A DNA stretch of 64,000 nt from CBDFLS01 sp965249185 (lineage in GTDB: Bacteria > Chloroflexota > Dehalococcoidia > Lucifugimonadales > Australimonadaceae): the NCBI GenBank assembly GCA_965249185.1, contig CBDFLS010000002.1:682001-746000 (forward strand). The letters are read 5' to 3'. Position 1 is the stretch's first letter; each line of letters begins with the position of its first letter. Shown here piece by piece: positions 54,329-63,832 of this stretch. The position numbers were made by a program, and so were the translations under genes. The notes under the pieces were generated by a model. The model was not told where the DNA came from. It saw only the letters and a list, made by a program, of their open reading frames with translations, and searched no databases.

Positions 54329-56617
54329 ATGCCCGTCTCCCAGGAGCAGCTCGACCGTATAGCCCTCAGCAGGGAGGAGTACGACCTGATCCTCCAGAAG
54401 CTGGAGCGGGAGCCCAACGCCGTGGAGCTGGGCATGTTCGGCGCGCTCTGGAGCGAGCACTGCGGCTACAAGCACTCGCGCCCGCTGCTGCGGCTCTTCC
54501 CCACCACCGGCGACGCCGTCCGCGTCCCGGCGGGCGAGGAGAACGCCGGCGTGGTGAGCATCGGCGACGGCCTGAGCGTGGTGTTCAAGGTCGAGTCCCA
54601 CAACCATCCGTCCGCCGTCGAGCCCTACCAGGGCGCCGCCACCGGCGTCGGCGGCATCGTCCGCGACATCCTGGCCATGGGCGCCAGGCCGGTGGCGCTT
54701 CTCAACTCGCTGCGCTTCGGCCCGCCCACCGACGCACGTCAGCGGTACCTGTTCCAAGGGGTGGTCGCGGGCATCGCCGGCTATGGAAACTGCATCGGCG
54801 TTCCCGACGTGGGTGGTGAGATCGCCTTCGCGCCCTCCTACAGCGCCAACCCGCTGGTCAACGCCATGTGCGTGGGGCTGCTGCGGGACGGAGACTTGGT
54901 CCGCGCCGCCGCCGCCACGCCGGGGAACACGCTGATGCTGGTGGGCGCCACCACCGGCCGCGACGGCATCCACGGCGCCTCCGGCCTGGCCTCCCGCACC
55001 CTGGATGAGGACCGGGAGATGCGCCCCACCGTCCAGGTAGGCGACCCATTCTTGGAGAAGGTGCTCATCGAGGCCTGCCTGGAGGTGGCCCGCAGCGGCT
55101 GCCTGGAAGCGATGCAGGACCTGGGCGCCGCCGGCCTCACCAGCTCCGCCATCGAGTCCGCCGACCGGGGCGGCATGGGCATCGAGCTGGACCTGTCACT
55201 GGCCCCCCGCCGCGAGGAGGGAATGAGCCCCTACGAGGTGATGCTCTCGGAGTCCCAGGAGCGGATGCTCCTCATCGTCCACTGGGGCCGGGAAGCCGAG
55301 GTCCAGGCTATTCTGGAGAAGTGGGACGTCCCCGCCGTCGCTATCGGACAGGTCACGAAGGGCGGCATGGCCCGCATCTTCGATGGCCCCGAGCAGGTGG
55401 CCGAGCTTCCGGTGAGCACCCTGTCCCAGGCGCCCCAGTACCGGACCGGCGGTGTACGCCCCGCCTACCTGGACGCGATCCATGCCGCTCCACTCCCACC
55501 GATGCCGGAGCCCAGCCAGGCCGGCCCACTGCTCCTGGAGATGCTGGCGGCGCTCAACATCGCCAGCAAGCGCTCCGTCTACCGCCAGTACGACCACGAG
55601 GTGCAAACCAACACCGTGGTCAAGCCGGGCCAGGCCGACGCCGCCCTGCTGCGGCTGCGTGGCACGCGAAAGGGGCTCGCCATCAGCATCGACGGCAACG
55701 GGCGCGCGGCCTATCTGGAGCCCTACGTGGGCGGCGCCCTGGCGGTGGCCGAGGCCTGCCGGAACGTCGCCTGTGTCGGGGCCACGCCCCTGGCCATCAC
55801 CAACTGCCTCAACTTCGGCGACCCGGAGCGTCCGGAGGTCTACTATCAGCTCGAGGAGTGCATCCGGGGCATGGCGGACGCCTGCCGAGCGCTGGGCGTG
55901 CCCGTGGTCAGCGGCAACGTGAGTCTCTACAACGAGGGCCAGGGGCAGGCCATCTACCCCACGCCGGTGGTGGGAGCGCTGGGCGTGCTGGAAGACGTGG
56001 AGCGCCACGTGACCGCTGGCTTCGTGGCCGATGGCGATCAGGTGTTCCTGCTGGGCGCGCCGTCGGCGGAGGCCGGCGAGACGGCCCTGGCCGGCAGCGA
56101 GTACCTGGCGCATATCCACGGCCTGGTGGCGGGCCGGCCCACCCTGGACTTAGAGACGGAGGCGCGTCTCCAGCGGGGGCTGGTGGAGATGGTCCGGGAC
56201 GGCCTGGTGCGCTCCGCCCACGACTGCTCCGACGGCGGTCTGGCGGTGGCGCTGGCGGAGTGCTGCATCATAGGCAGCCTCGGCTTTGGGGGCGACCTCG
56301 GCTTTGGGGGCGGCCTCGGCTTTGGGGGCGGCCTCGGCTTTCGGGGCGAAGCCTCTATAACGCTCATGAGCATCATGTCGGGCGGAGGGCGGTGGGACGC
56401 CGCCCTCTTCGGCGAGGCGCCGTCGCGGGTCGTGGTCTCCACCGCGCCGGAGCGGGCGGAAGAGCTCGTCCGGCGGGCGGAGGAGATGGGGGTGCCCCTG
56501 ATGCGCCTGGGCACGGTGGCGCCAGGCCGGTTCATCCTGCCCAGCCTGCTGGACCTGCCCATGACGGCCCTGGCCGACGCCTACGAGAACGCTTTGGAGC
56601 GGGCGCTTCAGGGGTAG
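54329..56617 (+). CDS. purL: phosphoribosylformylglycinamidine synthase subunit II
   Basis: 762 residues, small-type PurL. 'GALWSEHCGYKHSRPLLR' near residue 33, 'FKVESHNHPSAVEPYQGAAT' near 88, 'GGIVRDILAMGARPVALLNS', 'MQDLGAAGLTSSAIESA', and 'AHDCSDGGLAVALAECC' in the second half. It uses ATP and ammonia from PurQ. Four 18-bp tandem repeats insert a Gly-Phe-rich segment at about residues 650-674, just after 'AECCIIGS', in a position where relatives have a short loop. Confidence 0.96.
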   Translation: MPVSQEQLDRIALSREEYDLILQKLEREPNAVELGMFGALWSEHCGYKHSRPLLRLFPTTGDAVRVPAGEENAGVVSIGDGLSVVFKVESHNHPSAVEPYQGAATGVGGIVRDILAMGARPVALLNSLRFGPPTDARQRYLFQGVVAGIAGYGNCIGVPDVGGEIAFAPSYSANPLVNAMCVGLLRDGDLVRAAAATPGNTLMLVGATTGRDGIHGASGLASRTLDEDREMRPTVQVGDPFLEKVLIEACLEVARSGCLEAMQDLGAAGLTSSAIESADRGGMGIELDLSLAPRREEGMSPYEVMLSESQERMLLIVHWGREAEVQAILEKWDVPAVAIGQVTKGGMARIFDGPEQVAELPVSTLSQAPQYRTGGVRPAYLDAIHAAPLPPMPEPSQAGPLLLEMLAALNIASKRSVYRQYDHEVQTNTVVKPGQADAALLRLRGTRKGLAISIDGNGRAAYLEPYVGGALAVAEACRNVACVGATPLAITNCLNFGDPERPEVYYQLEECIRGMADACRALGVPVVSGNVSLYNEGQGQAIYPTPVVGALGVLEDVERHVTAGFVADGDQVFLLGAPSAEAGETALAGSEYLAHIHGLVAGRPTLDLETEARLQRGLVEMVRDGLVRSAHDCSDGGLAVALAECCIIGSLGFGGDLGFGGGLGFGGGLGFRGEASITLMSIMSGGGRWDAALFGEAPSRVVVSTAPERAEELVRRAEEMGVPLMRLGTVAPGRFILPSLLDLPMTALADAYENALERALQG
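56278..56349 (+). repeat. four 18-bp in-frame repeats inside purL
   Basis: CCTCGGCTTTGGGGGCGA at 56278 is followed by three near-identical copies (56296, 56314, 56332), each coding L-G-F-G-G-D/G. The length keeps the frame. The repeats differ by one or two bases, suggesting recent slippage expansion. Confidence 0.95.
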
Positions 56618-56687
56618 GAGGCGTTTCCCCGGCGGTGGCCTCAAACTGTCCCCCGCGCCTCTTGCACCTCCGCGTGTCCAACTCCTG

Positions 56688-56693
56688 TATAAT
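56688..56693 (+). promoter_or_regulatory. upstream -10 box of rplI-dnaB
   Basis: Perfect TATAAT. The nearest -35-like element, TTGCAC at 56662-56667, is 20 bases away, which is long. Confidence 0.4.
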
Positions 56694-56723
56694 CCCGGCG
56701 GCGTCCACTCCCCGGTGGGCCGC

Positions 56724-56753
56724 TTTACAATTTCGGAACGTCAGTTCTAATAT
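56724..56753 (+). promoter_or_regulatory. proximal promoter of rplI-dnaB
   Basis: TTTACA (56724-56729), 18-base spacer, TAATAT (56748-56753), giving a leader of about 20 bases. The local AT-rich patch stands out in this GC-rich genome. Confidence 0.55.
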
Positions 56754-56780
56754 AAGAAACTCACGAGGTCTCGTTTAGCC

Positions 56781-57344
56781 ATGAAAGTAATCTTCATTGA
56801 GGATGTACCCGGCACGGCCGACGCGGGAGAGGTGAAGGTGGTCAAGAACGGGTTCGCCCGCAACTACCTCCTGCCCCTGGGACTCGCCGCCCCCGCCACG
56901 CCCGACCAGCTCCAGCGCCTCCACTCTATCCAGCGCGTGGCGGAGGAGAAGCGGCTGAAGCAGTCCGAAGACATGGCCGTGGTGGCCACGGCTCTGGAGG
57001 GCACCATCATTACCATCGAAGCGCGGGTGGGACCGACCGGCCGCCTCTACGGCGCCGTGACCTCGCGCAATATCGCCGACGAGCTGGCCAAGCTCATGGA
57101 ACACCCGGTGACCCACACCAGCATCCATCTGGGAGACGCCATCCACGAGCCGGGCGATTACCCGGTGACGGTCCACCTCTACCGGGAGGTGAACGCCCAG
57201 GTGACGGTCTCGGTGGTGCCGGAGGGATACCTGCAAGAGATGGCCGGGAAGGCCGCGGCCGGCGAGGCGCCTCCGGAGGCGGAGACCGCCGAGGAAGTCC
57301 CGCCTCCCGACGCCGAGCCCGAAGAAGACTCAGAGCGGACCTAG
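56781..57344 (+). CDS. rplI: 50S ribosomal protein L9
   Basis: 187 residues. 'MKVIFIEDVPGTADAGEVKV' then 'VKNGFARNYLLPLGLA' is the N-terminal rRNA-binding domain, followed by the long connecting helix and the C-terminal domain ('RLYGAVTSRNIADEL', 'YPVTVHLYREVNAQVTVSVV'). About 35 acidic, Pro/Glu-rich residues extend past the usual end and are probably disordered. It heads a transcript with dnaB, as in many bacteria. Confidence 0.97.
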   Translation: MKVIFIEDVPGTADAGEVKVVKNGFARNYLLPLGLAAPATPDQLQRLHSIQRVAEEKRLKQSEDMAVVATALEGTIITIEARVGPTGRLYGAVTSRNIADELAKLMEHPVTHTSIHLGDAIHEPGDYPVTVHLYREVNAQVTVSVVPEGYLQEMAGKAAAGEAPPEAETAEEVPPPDAEPEEDSERT

Positions 57345-57350
57345 CCCACG

Positions 57351-58715
57351 ATGTACGCTGAAAAGCTACCCCCGCACGACGTGGACGCAGAGGAGGCCGT
57401 CATCGGCTCCCTGCTCATCGACGGGGAGGTCTTCAACCATCTGGCCCCGACGCTGAAGGCCGATGACTTCTACCGGGAGCGCAACCGCTGGTGCTACGAG
57501 GCCTGCCTGGCCCTCTACAACCGAAACGAGGCGATAAACCAGGTGACCGTGGGCCACGAGCTCAACGTGCGCGAGCGGCTGGAGGAGGTGGGTGGCCAGG
57601 CCTACCTCAGCCATCTCATCGCCACCGTGCCCACATCCGTCCACGCCGAGCACTACGCCCGCATCGTCAACCGCACGGCCACCATGCGCCGGATCATCCA
57701 TGCGGCGGGCGAGATCGCCACCATCGGCTACGCGGACGGCCCCGACGTGGACTCAGCCCTCTCCCAGGCGGAGGAGCAGCTCTTCCGCATCAACTCCGGC
57801 CGGGCGGTGCGCGACTTCGTGCCCATCCGGGACGTGCTGGACCAGTACCTGGAGGAAGCGGCGACCGTCGGCGGCCCCCTGGAGCGGAGCGTCGCGCCCA
57901 TCGCCACGGGCTTCCAGGACCTGGACCGCTTGCTGGGCGGGCTCCAGCGGGGCGACCTCGTCATCCTGGCGGCCCGGCCCGGCCTGGGCAAGTCCACGCT
58001 GGCAATGAACATAGCCCGCCACGCCGCCGAGCAGGGCACGGTGGTGGCCGCCTTCAGCCTGGAGATGAGCCGCGACCAGCTCGCGCTCCGCCTGTTGGCC
58101 GCCGAGGCGGAGGTGGACAGCCACCGGCTGCGCCTCGGACTCCACAACGAGGCCGAGGGCAACCGGATCATGTCCGCCGTGGGCGCTCTCTCCGACCTCG
58201 CCATCTACATCGACGACACCTCCTACCAGGGCGCGCTGGACATGCGCAGCAAGTCGCGCCGGCTTCATCTGGAGCGCGGCGTGGACCTCATCATCATCGA
58301 CTACCTCCAGCTCATCCGGGGAGCCAACGACCGGGGAGAGAACCGGGTCCAGGAGCTCAGCGAGATCACCCGCTCCTTGAAGGGGCTCGCCAGGGACCTC
58401 AATGTGCCCGTTCTCGCCGTGTCCCAGCTCAACCGCGCGGTGGAGTCGCGCCCCAATCACCGTCCTCAGCTCTCCGACCTGCGTGAGTCCGGGAGCATCG
58501 AGCAGGACGCCGACGTGGTGGCCTTCATCTACCGCGAGGACACGTACCAGACCAAGGAGGAGTGGGACCAGCGCCACGCCACGGAGCCGTACCCCGAGAA
58601 TATCGCCGAGATCATCGTCGCCAAGCACCGCCACGGCCCGGTTGACACCATCAATCTCTATTTCCGTGGGAATCTGGCCCGGTTCGAGCCCCTGGCCACC
58701 CAGCCGTGGGAATAG
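57351..58715 (+). CDS. dnaB: replicative DNA helicase
   Basis: 454 residues. N-terminal domain 'PPHDVDAEEAVIGSLLIDGE', RecA-like domain with Walker A 'ARPGLGKSTLAMNIARHAAE' near residue 210-230, 'AFSLEMSRDQLALRLLAAEA', Walker B 'VDLIIIDYLQLIRG', and 'DLRESGSIEQDADVVAFIYR'. It unwinds the fork as a hexamer. Followed by a DnaD-like gene and an unusual helicase loader, which suggests a local primosome module. Confidence 0.97.
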   Translation: MYAEKLPPHDVDAEEAVIGSLLIDGEVFNHLAPTLKADDFYRERNRWCYEACLALYNRNEAINQVTVGHELNVRERLEEVGGQAYLSHLIATVPTSVHAEHYARIVNRTATMRRIIHAAGEIATIGYADGPDVDSALSQAEEQLFRINSGRAVRDFVPIRDVLDQYLEEAATVGGPLERSVAPIATGFQDLDRLLGGLQRGDLVILAARPGLGKSTLAMNIARHAAEQGTVVAAFSLEMSRDQLALRLLAAEAEVDSHRLRLGLHNEAEGNRIMSAVGALSDLAIYIDDTSYQGALDMRSKSRRLHLERGVDLIIIDYLQLIRGANDRGENRVQELSEITRSLKGLARDLNVPVLAVSQLNRAVESRPNHRPQLSDLRESGSIEQDADVVAFIYREDTYQTKEEWDQRHATEPYPENIAEIIVAKHRHGPVDTINLYFRGNLARFEPLATQPWE

Positions 58716-58727
58716 CGGGCCCGGTCC

Positions 58728-59417
58728 ATGACCTCTTTCTCCGGCTTCCCCCAGGGCACTCACTCCATCCCCGTCCCGGCGCCGCTCCTGGGCCCGCTGC
58801 TGGAGTCCATCGGCGATATCGGAGAGCTGAAGTGCACCCTTCGTTTCCTGTGGCTGGTGAGCCAGCAGAAGGGCCATCCACGCCAGGTGACCGAGGTGGC
58901 GCTCGCCCGCGACGAGGTGCTCCTGGCCGCCCTGGGCTCTCCCGCCGCTGTCCGCCGGGGCCTGGCGATGGCGGTGGACCGGGGAACGCTGCTGGCGGCG
59001 GCGGAGCTCGGCGGCGAGCCCGTCTATCTGCTGAACACGCCGGAGAACCGCCGGGCGGCCGGAGCGCTGGGGCCGCCGGTCACCCGGAAGCCGGAGGACT
59101 CACCCGGGGAGACAGTGGATGTTGGCCCGCCGCCCCAGCGTCCCAATATCTTCGCACTCTACGAAGACAACATCGGGATGCTGACGCCCCTAGTGGCGGA
59201 CGAGCTGCGGGACGCCGAGGAGCAGTATCCCGAGCCGTGGATCGTGGCCGCTTTCCGAGAGGCGGTGGAACACAACAAGCGGAGCTGGAGATACATCGCC
59301 CGTATTCTGGAACGGTGGGCTACGGAGGGCCGCGGTGATGGAGAGCCTCGGAGACATTCTGAAACGCTTACAGCGGCAGAGTACATCCGCCGGTACGGCT
59401 TACCCCGAAAGCCCTGA
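58728..59417 (+). CDS. DnaD-domain primosome protein
   Basis: 229 residues. An N-terminal winged-helix-like region (1-90) precedes a Pro-rich linker and the DnaD/DnaB_2 helical domain: 'IFALYEDNIGMLTPLVADEL', 'RDAEEQYPEPWIVAAFREAV' and 'NKRSWRYIARILERWATEG'. In Firmicutes such proteins help load the helicase. Its last 80 bases overlap the next gene in a different frame. Position between dnaB and the loader supports a role in replication restart or initiation. Confidence 0.85.
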   Translation: MTSFSGFPQGTHSIPVPAPLLGPLLESIGDIGELKCTLRFLWLVSQQKGHPRQVTEVALARDEVLLAALGSPAAVRRGLAMAVDRGTLLAAAELGGEPVYLLNTPENRRAAGALGPPVTRKPEDSPGETVDVGPPPQRPNIFALYEDNIGMLTPLVADELRDAEEQYPEPWIVAAFREAVEHNKRSWRYIARILERWATEGRGDGEPRRHSETLTAAEYIRRYGLPRKP

Positions 59418-60753
59418 GACCGACGGACACGACGCCGACGCCCCGGCGTGCCCCTTCTGCGGGGGCCGAGGCTGGCTCCGGCGCGACGTGCCGGTGGGCC
59501 ACGCCGACTTCGGAAAGGCGCTGCCCTGCCAGTGCCAGCTCCAAGCCAGCGAGTCGGAGCGCCTCTCCCGCCTCCAACGCTTCAGCAACATGGGCCGGCT
59601 GGCCGACATCACCTTCGCGGCCACGGACCCCGACGGCCGCGGCGCCACGTCCGAGGCCCACTCCCGCTTCCGCGCCGCTCTCGAAGCCGCCCAGGCCTAC
59701 GCCCAAGAGCCCCAGGGCTGGCTTACCCTGGTCGGCGGCAGCTTCACCGGCAAGACTCATCTGGCCGCCGCCGTGGCCAACCGGTGCATGGAGCAGGGCA
59801 CGCCCGTCCTCTTCGCCACCGCGCCCGACCTGCTGGAGCACCTGCGCTCCACCTTCAGCCCCCACGCGGAGACCACCTACGACGAGCTCTTCGAGCAGGT
59901 GAAGAGCGTCCCGGTCATGGTCCTGGACGATCTCGGCGTGCAGAACGTTACCCAGTGGGCGGAGGAGAAGCTCTTTCAGGTGCTCAACCACCGGTACGTG
60001 ACCAGGCTGCCCACCATCATCACCACCAACGTGCCGGTGGACCAGATGGAGCTGCGGCTGCGGAGCCGGCTGGTGGACCCCCGCGTCTCCATGGTCCTGG
60101 ACCTGGGCGCGTCGGGCCGCGATAGGGCGCCTTCCGTTGGAGAGGTGCCGGCGGAGCTCCGCGCCCACATGGCCCTGGACGACTTTGAGCCGTCGGGGAA
60201 GGCCACGGACAAGCAGGGGAGGGAATCGCTGGCGGCGGCCCTGGCTATGGCCAAGGCCTTCGCTCTGGACCCCCAGGGCTGGCTGGTGCTGGTGGGCGAC
60301 CCGGGGTGTGGCAAGACCCACCTGGCGGTGGGCGTGGCCAACGAGCGGCTGAAGGCCGGCCAGCCCGTCTTCTTCACCCTGGTCCCCGACCTGCTCGACC
60401 ACCTGCGCCGCACCTTCGCGCCCGAGAGCCGCGTCACCTACGACGAGCTCTTCGAGGAGGTCAAGCAGACGCCGCTGCTGGTCCTGGACGACCTGGGCGC
60501 TCAGAGCTCCACTGCCTGGGCCAATGAGAAGCTCTACCAGATCATCGTTCACCGGCACAACGCGCGGCTGCCCACCATCATCACCACCCGCGAGATCCCC
60601 AGCAGTCCCAAGGACCCCATCGCGTCGCGGCTCAACGACCCCCGGCTGGTGACCGTTGTGCCCATCAGCGCGCCCGACTACCGCCAGCAGTCCAGGCGCG
60701 CGCCCGCATCCCAGCGCGGCCGGGGCCCAGCGCCCCTGCGGGACGGCCGGTAG
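59338..60753 (+). CDS. helicase-loader-like ATPase with two DnaC/IstB AAA+ domains
   Basis: 471 residues from ATG 59338 (GGAGGG upstream; GTG 59335 is adjacent). An N-terminal zinc-finger-like region has 'CPFCGGRGWLRRD' and later 'LPCQCQLQAS'. Then two homologous DnaC-like domains: domain 1 with Walker A 'VGGSFTGKTHLAAAVANRC' near residue 131 and 'VMVLDDLGVQNVT'; domain 2 with 'VGDPGCGKTHLAVGVANERL' at about 319 and 'LLVLDDLGAQSST'. Both Walker A and B motifs look intact. Known DnaC/DnaI loaders have a single AAA+ domain. Overlaps the DnaD gene by 80 bases. Confidence 0.88.
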   Translation: MESLGDILKRLQRQSTSAGTAYPESPETDGHDADAPACPFCGGRGWLRRDVPVGHADFGKALPCQCQLQASESERLSRLQRFSNMGRLADITFAATDPDGRGATSEAHSRFRAALEAAQAYAQEPQGWLTLVGGSFTGKTHLAAAVANRCMEQGTPVLFATAPDLLEHLRSTFSPHAETTYDELFEQVKSVPVMVLDDLGVQNVTQWAEEKLFQVLNHRYVTRLPTIITTNVPVDQMELRLRSRLVDPRVSMVLDLGASGRDRAPSVGEVPAELRAHMALDDFEPSGKATDKQGRESLAAALAMAKAFALDPQGWLVLVGDPGCGKTHLAVGVANERLKAGQPVFFTLVPDLLDHLRRTFAPESRVTYDELFEEVKQTPLLVLDDLGAQSSTAWANEKLYQIIVHRHNARLPTIITTREIPSSPKDPIASRLNDPRLVTVVPISAPDYRQQSRRAPASQRGRGPAPLRDGR

Positions 60754-60761
60754 CACTCCTC

Positions 60762-61169
60762 ATGCCGGACCCCTCCCCCTCTGCTTCCTGCGCCTTCTGC
60801 GGCATCGCCGCGGGCCGCGAGCCCGCCCGCGTCCGCCACGAAGAGGATGGGCTCATCGTCTTCCACAACCTCCTCACCTGGCTGCCGGTCATGCTGCTCG
60901 TGGCGCCCAAGGCCCACATGACGCAGGAGGAGTTCTGGGCCTCGGACCTCTTCCCCCGCGCCTCCCGGCTCGCCGTGGAGCTGGGCCGCCAAGAGTGCCC
61001 CAACGGCTTCCGCGTCCTCTCCAACTTCGGCCTGGACGCCCTTCAGACCCAGGTCCACGGCCATCTCCACGTGGTGGGCGGCGCCACCATGGGCATCTAC
61101 GTCAACCTTGGCTGGCAGGGCTTCATCCCGCCCGGCAACTTCCCGGGGACCTCCCTCTCCGGCCTTTGA
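60762..61169 (+). CDS. HIT-family hydrolase
   Basis: 135 residues. The histidine triad is H99-x-H101-x-H103 in 'QTQVHGHLHVVGG', after 'CAFCGIAAGREPARVRHEED' at the N-terminus with a CxxC typical of zinc-binding HIT proteins. Members hydrolyse nucleotide conjugates such as AMP-lysine or Ap4A. It follows the loader gene by 8 bases. Confidence 0.93.
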   Translation: MPDPSPSASCAFCGIAAGREPARVRHEEDGLIVFHNLLTWLPVMLLVAPKAHMTQEEFWASDLFPRASRLAVELGRQECPNGFRVLSNFGLDALQTQVHGHLHVVGGATMGIYVNLGWQGFIPPGNFPGTSLSGL

Positions 61170-61195
61170 AATACAGCGCCGGTTTCCGCTACACT
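61166..61195 (+). promoter_or_regulatory. leuS promoter
   Basis: TTGAAA (61166-61171), 18-base spacer, TACACT (61190-61195), overlapping the HIT gene stop; about 33 bases of leader before the ATG. Confidence 0.5.
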
Positions 61196-61234
61196 GACTG
61201 CTGAATCCCACTCCCCGGCCTCATCGCGATACCC

Positions 61235-63712
61235 ATGGCCAACACCCGCCACGTGAAGCTCCGCTACGACCCCCAGGCCTTCGACCGCAAGTGGCAGGAC
61301 CGCTGGGCCGCCGACGGCCTCTACCGCGTGGCCGACGACGACCCGCGTCCCACCTGGTACGCGCTCACCATGTACCCCTACCCCTCGGGCGACCTGCACA
61401 TCGGCCACTGGTACGCCATGGCCCCCTCCGACGCCCACGCCCGCTTCATGCGGATGCGCGGCTACAACGTCCTCCATCCCATGGGGTTCGACGCCTTCGG
61501 GCTGCCCGCCGAGAACGCCGCCATCCAGCGCGGCATCCACCCCTACCGCTGGACCATGGACAACATCGAGCACATGCGCGGCCAGCTCCGCTCCATGGGC
61601 ACGGTCTATGATTGGGACCGCGAGATCGTCACCTGCGCCCCCGGCTACTACCGCTGGAACCAGTGGTTCTTCCTCCAGCTCTACCGCCGTGGGCTCGCCT
61701 ACCGCGCCCTGGCCCCCGTGAACTGGTGCCCCTCCTGCCAGACGGTGCTGGCCAACGAGCAGGTGGTCGACGGCAAGTGCGAGCGCAGCGGCGATGTGGT
61801 GGTCCGCCGCGAGATGGACCAGTGGTTCTTCCGCATCACCCGCTACGCCGACGAGCTGCTCGACTTCTCCAAGCTGGTGGACTGGCCCGAGCGCATTATG
61901 ACGATGCAGACCAACTGGATCGGGCGGAGCGAGGGGGTGGAGGTCTCCTTCGACATCTCCGAGCACGATCTGGAGCAGCGCGAGGTCTCCACCTTCACCA
62001 CCCGCATCGACACCATCTTCGGCGTCACCTTCCTGGTGCTGGCGCCGGAGCACCCGCTGGTGGCCCGGCTCACCACCCCGGAGCGGCGCGCGGAGGTCGA
62101 GGCCTACGTGGCCCAGGCGCGCCAGGCCACGGAGATCGAGCGGCTCACCACGGAGCGCGAGAAGACGGGCGTCTTCACCGGCGCGTATGCAATCAACCAG
62201 CTCAACGGCGAGCGCGTCCCCATCCTAGCGGCCGATTACGTGCTGCTCGGCTACGGCACCGGCGCCGTCATGGGCGTGCCCGGCCACGACCAGCGCGACT
62301 TCGAGTTCGCCACCAAGTACGGCCTGCGCATCACGGTGGTGGTGGCGCCCCCGGGATGGAACGAGGACGACGCGCTGACCCAGGCCTACCTCCCCATGGC
62401 CGGCGCCATGGTCAACTCGGGCCAGTTCGATGGGATGCCGGTCCTCGATGGCTACCGGGCCATCGCCCAGCACATCGAGGCCCAGGGCTGGGGGCGCTCC
62501 ACCTCCTCGTACCGGATGCGCGACTGGCTCATCTCACGCCAGCGCTACTGGGGAACGCCCATCCCCATCGTCTACTGCGAGACGTGCGGCACGGTCCCCG
62601 TGCCCGAGGACCAGCTCCCCGTGCTGCTGCCCGAGGACGCCGAGTTCCGGCCCACCGGCGAGTCGCCCCTGCGGCTCCACCAGGGCTTCTACCACACCAC
62701 CTGCCCCCGGTGCGGCGCAGGCGCCCACCGCGAGACCAATACCATGGACACCTTCGTGGACTCGTCGTGGTACTTCCTGCGGTTCGCCAGCCCCGGCCAC
62801 GACCAGGCCGCCTTCGACCACGGCCTGGCCCACCGGTGGTGCCCCGTGGACCAGTACACCGGCGGCGCCGAGCACGCGGTGATGCACCTGCTCTACGCCC
62901 GCTTCTTCACCAAGGCGCTGCGCGACCTGGGCATCGTGGAGTTCGACGAGCCCTTCCAGCGCCTCTTCAACCAGGGCACCATCCTCTCCAGCCACGCCAA
63001 GATGAGCAAGAGCCGGGGCAATGTCATCGCGCCCGACGACTACGTGAGCACCCTGGGCGCCGACGTGGTCCGCCTCTACCTGTTGTTCCTGGGCCCCTGG
63101 GAGGGCGGCGGCGACTGGAGCGACACGGGAATCAACGGCGCGGCCCGCTGGATGAACCGGGTCTGGGACCTCTGCCAGCGCGACGTATCCGTCCTGCCGG
63201 ACAGGGACGCGCCCGACGACCGGGAGACCACACGCCTGCTCCACCAGACCATTCGCCGGGTGACCACGGACCTGGAGAGGTTCAAGTTCAACACGGCGCT
63301 GGCGGCCCTCATGGAGCTCACGAACGCTTTGAGCCCCGCGTACGACCGGGCCACGGTATCCCGCGGCCTCTGGCGCGAGGCGGTCCGCGACCTGCTCCTG
63401 CTGCTAGCCCCCATGGCGCCCCACGTGACGGAGGAGCTGTGGGAGCGCATCGGCGCCCCGTACAGCATCCACACGCAGTTGCTGCCCGCGTGGGACGACG
63501 CGCTGGCGGCGGTCGAGGAGGCGACGCTGGTGGTGCAGGTCAACGGCAAGCTGCGCGACCGGCTCACGGTGCCCGCCGGCATCGCCGGCGAGGAGGCCAA
63601 GCGCCTGGCCCTGGAGAGCCCCCGCGTGCGCGCCCACACCGACGGCAAGCAGGTGGCCCACGTGGTCTACGTCCCCGGCCGCTGGCTGGTCAACGTGGTG
63701 GTGAAGGGGTAG
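61235..63712 (+). CDS. leuS: leucyl-tRNA synthetase
   Basis: 825 residues, bacterial type. 'HIGH' at 55-58 in 'YPSGDLHIGHWYAMAPSDAH', 'YNVLHPMGFDAFGLPAENAA', the editing domain with 'TTRIDTIFGVTFLVLAPEHP', 'TMDTFVDSSWYFLRF', 'QYTGGAEHAVMHLLYARFF', and KMSKS at about 589-593 ('SHAKMSKSRGNVIAPDDY'). The anticodon-binding and C-terminal domains are complete. It charges leucine tRNAs and edits mischarged products. Confidence 0.98.
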   Translation: MANTRHVKLRYDPQAFDRKWQDRWAADGLYRVADDDPRPTWYALTMYPYPSGDLHIGHWYAMAPSDAHARFMRMRGYNVLHPMGFDAFGLPAENAAIQRGIHPYRWTMDNIEHMRGQLRSMGTVYDWDREIVTCAPGYYRWNQWFFLQLYRRGLAYRALAPVNWCPSCQTVLANEQVVDGKCERSGDVVVRREMDQWFFRITRYADELLDFSKLVDWPERIMTMQTNWIGRSEGVEVSFDISEHDLEQREVSTFTTRIDTIFGVTFLVLAPEHPLVARLTTPERRAEVEAYVAQARQATEIERLTTEREKTGVFTGAYAINQLNGERVPILAADYVLLGYGTGAVMGVPGHDQRDFEFATKYGLRITVVVAPPGWNEDDALTQAYLPMAGAMVNSGQFDGMPVLDGYRAIAQHIEAQGWGRSTSSYRMRDWLISRQRYWGTPIPIVYCETCGTVPVPEDQLPVLLPEDAEFRPTGESPLRLHQGFYHTTCPRCGAGAHRETNTMDTFVDSSWYFLRFASPGHDQAAFDHGLAHRWCPVDQYTGGAEHAVMHLLYARFFTKALRDLGIVEFDEPFQRLFNQGTILSSHAKMSKSRGNVIAPDDYVSTLGADVVRLYLLFLGPWEGGGDWSDTGINGAARWMNRVWDLCQRDVSVLPDRDAPDDRETTRLLHQTIRRVTTDLERFKFNTALAALMELTNALSPAYDRATVSRGLWREAVRDLLLLLAPMAPHVTEELWERIGAPYSIHTQLLPAWDDALAAVEEATLVVQVNGKLRDRLTVPAGIAGEEAKRLALESPRVRAHTDGKQVAHVVYVPGRWLVNVVVKG

Positions 63713-63728
63713 GCCCTGGACCCATACG
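63713..63728. repeat. intergenic motif copy 3 (inverted)
   Basis: The reverse complement reads TATGGGTCCAGGGC, identical to the copy at 43626-43639. It starts directly after the leuS stop. Confidence 0.5.
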
Positions 63729-63832
63729 CGCGTCCCGACCCTGTACTCCAACAACTGTCCGCAAGCCCACGCCGCATCGCTAAGATGTGAGTTAGCGGCG
63801 TCTAATAATGCTCAAACAACTACGATGCTAGC

